From: Desulfobacteraceae bacterium
Lineage (GTDB): Bacteria > Desulfobacterota > Desulfobacteria > Desulfobacterales > Desulfosalsimonadaceae
Length of the DNA: 5,798 nt
Direction: 5' to 3'
Assembly (NCBI GenBank): GCA_007136525.1
Contig: SLGU01000131.1
Location: forward strand, 1 to 5,798
Shown: piece after piece, positions 5,556 to 5,798 of the stretch
How positions within the stretch are numbered: the first letter of the stretch is position 1
How the letters are laid out: each line of letters starts with the position of its first letter
Notes under the pieces: generated by a model
Told to the model about the DNA's origin: nothing
Databases searched by the model: none
The model's input: only the letters and a program-made list of their open reading frames with translations
Translations under genes and position numbers: made by a program

Positions 5556-5798
5556 GTGAAAAATAAATGGAGTGTTCCGGTTGCGTTTTTTTTGGTGATG
5601 AACCTTTCAACTACGGCATTTGCAGGCGGCGTGGTCAACAAGACCAACTGGAGCGCGGAATACATCCGGACCATGAACCGGAACGCGGCCACGGACTATG
5701 CCGACATCGTTTTTTACAACCCGGCCGGCACCGTCCACATGGACCGGGGCGGTTTCCTGAATGTTTCTGCGCATTATTTCCCGAAGCTTTACGAGCAT
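5556..5798 (+). CDS. FadL/OmpP1-family outer-membrane transport protein (5' part only)
   Basis: The gene runs off the window end; 81 residues are present of a family that usually has about 400-450. Members form a 14-strand beta-barrel whose N-terminal hatch plugs the pore, and they pass hydrophobic substrates such as long-chain fatty acids or aromatic hydrocarbons across the outer membrane. A signal peptide spans residues 1-23: Lys2 and Lys4, a hydrophobic core, and cleavage after Ala-Phe-Ala. The mature N-terminus has the hatch-type sequence ending in YNPAG (54-58), preceded by NRNAATDYADIVF, and then the first strand FLNVSAHYF. The NPAG motif is the family hallmark. The start is a GTG preceded by AAAGGGGG (5541-5548) with 7 bases between; the first in-frame ATG (5598) would cut the signal peptide. 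It is divergent from the channel gene. The substrate cannot be told from this part. Confidence 0.82.
   Translation, partial: MKNKWSVPVAFFLVMNLSTTAFAGGVVNKTNWSAEYIRTMNRNAATDYADIVFYNPAGTVHMDRGGFLNVSAHYFPKLYEH

Overview
The window looks like a chromosomal segment of a Gram-negative bacterium. Three encoded proteins carry Sec signal peptides: a periplasmic TPR protein, a multi-pass MscS-type channel and an outer-membrane FadL-type porin. The G+C is moderate, the genes have purine-rich Shine-Dalgarno sites, and the intergenic DNA is full of short palindromes. This would suit a Desulfobacterota (deltaproteobacterial sulfate reducer-like) genome, but that placement is inference from style, not from a marker gene.

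Layout: positions 1-76 hold two adjacent REP-like hairpins. A class II glycerate 2-kinase (MOFRL family, + strand, 164-1516) follows with its own plausible promoter. It converges, with 17 bp between stop codons, on a secreted TPR-repeat protein (- strand, 1534-2298), which has a very good promoter and ribosome binding site. Positions 2299-2776 are noncoding. The side next to the TPR gene is AT-rich and carries the promoter and a palindrome at the predicted transcription start. The rest is a cluster of at least four strong inverted repeats that looks like a composite palindromic repeat element. A large YbiO-like mechanosensitive channel gene occupies 2777-5077 on the - strand.

Positions 5078-5555 separate this channel gene from a divergent FadL/OmpP1-family outer-membrane protein gene, which starts with GTG at 5556 and runs off the window end. 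This divergent region contains a near-consensus promoter for the channel, a leader with three successive inverted repeats, and a doubtful 70-codon ORF with a good Shine-Dalgarno that overlaps the channel promoter.

The genes do not form one operon. Orientation alternates and each gene seems to have its own promoter. The shared theme is the cell envelope (TPR protein, channel, porin), next to a housekeeping glycerate kinase feeding 2-phosphoglycerate into glycolysis. No defence system, CRISPR array, transposase, tRNA or rRNA is visible. The least explained sequence is the palindrome cluster at about 2465-2727 and the leader structure of the channel gene.
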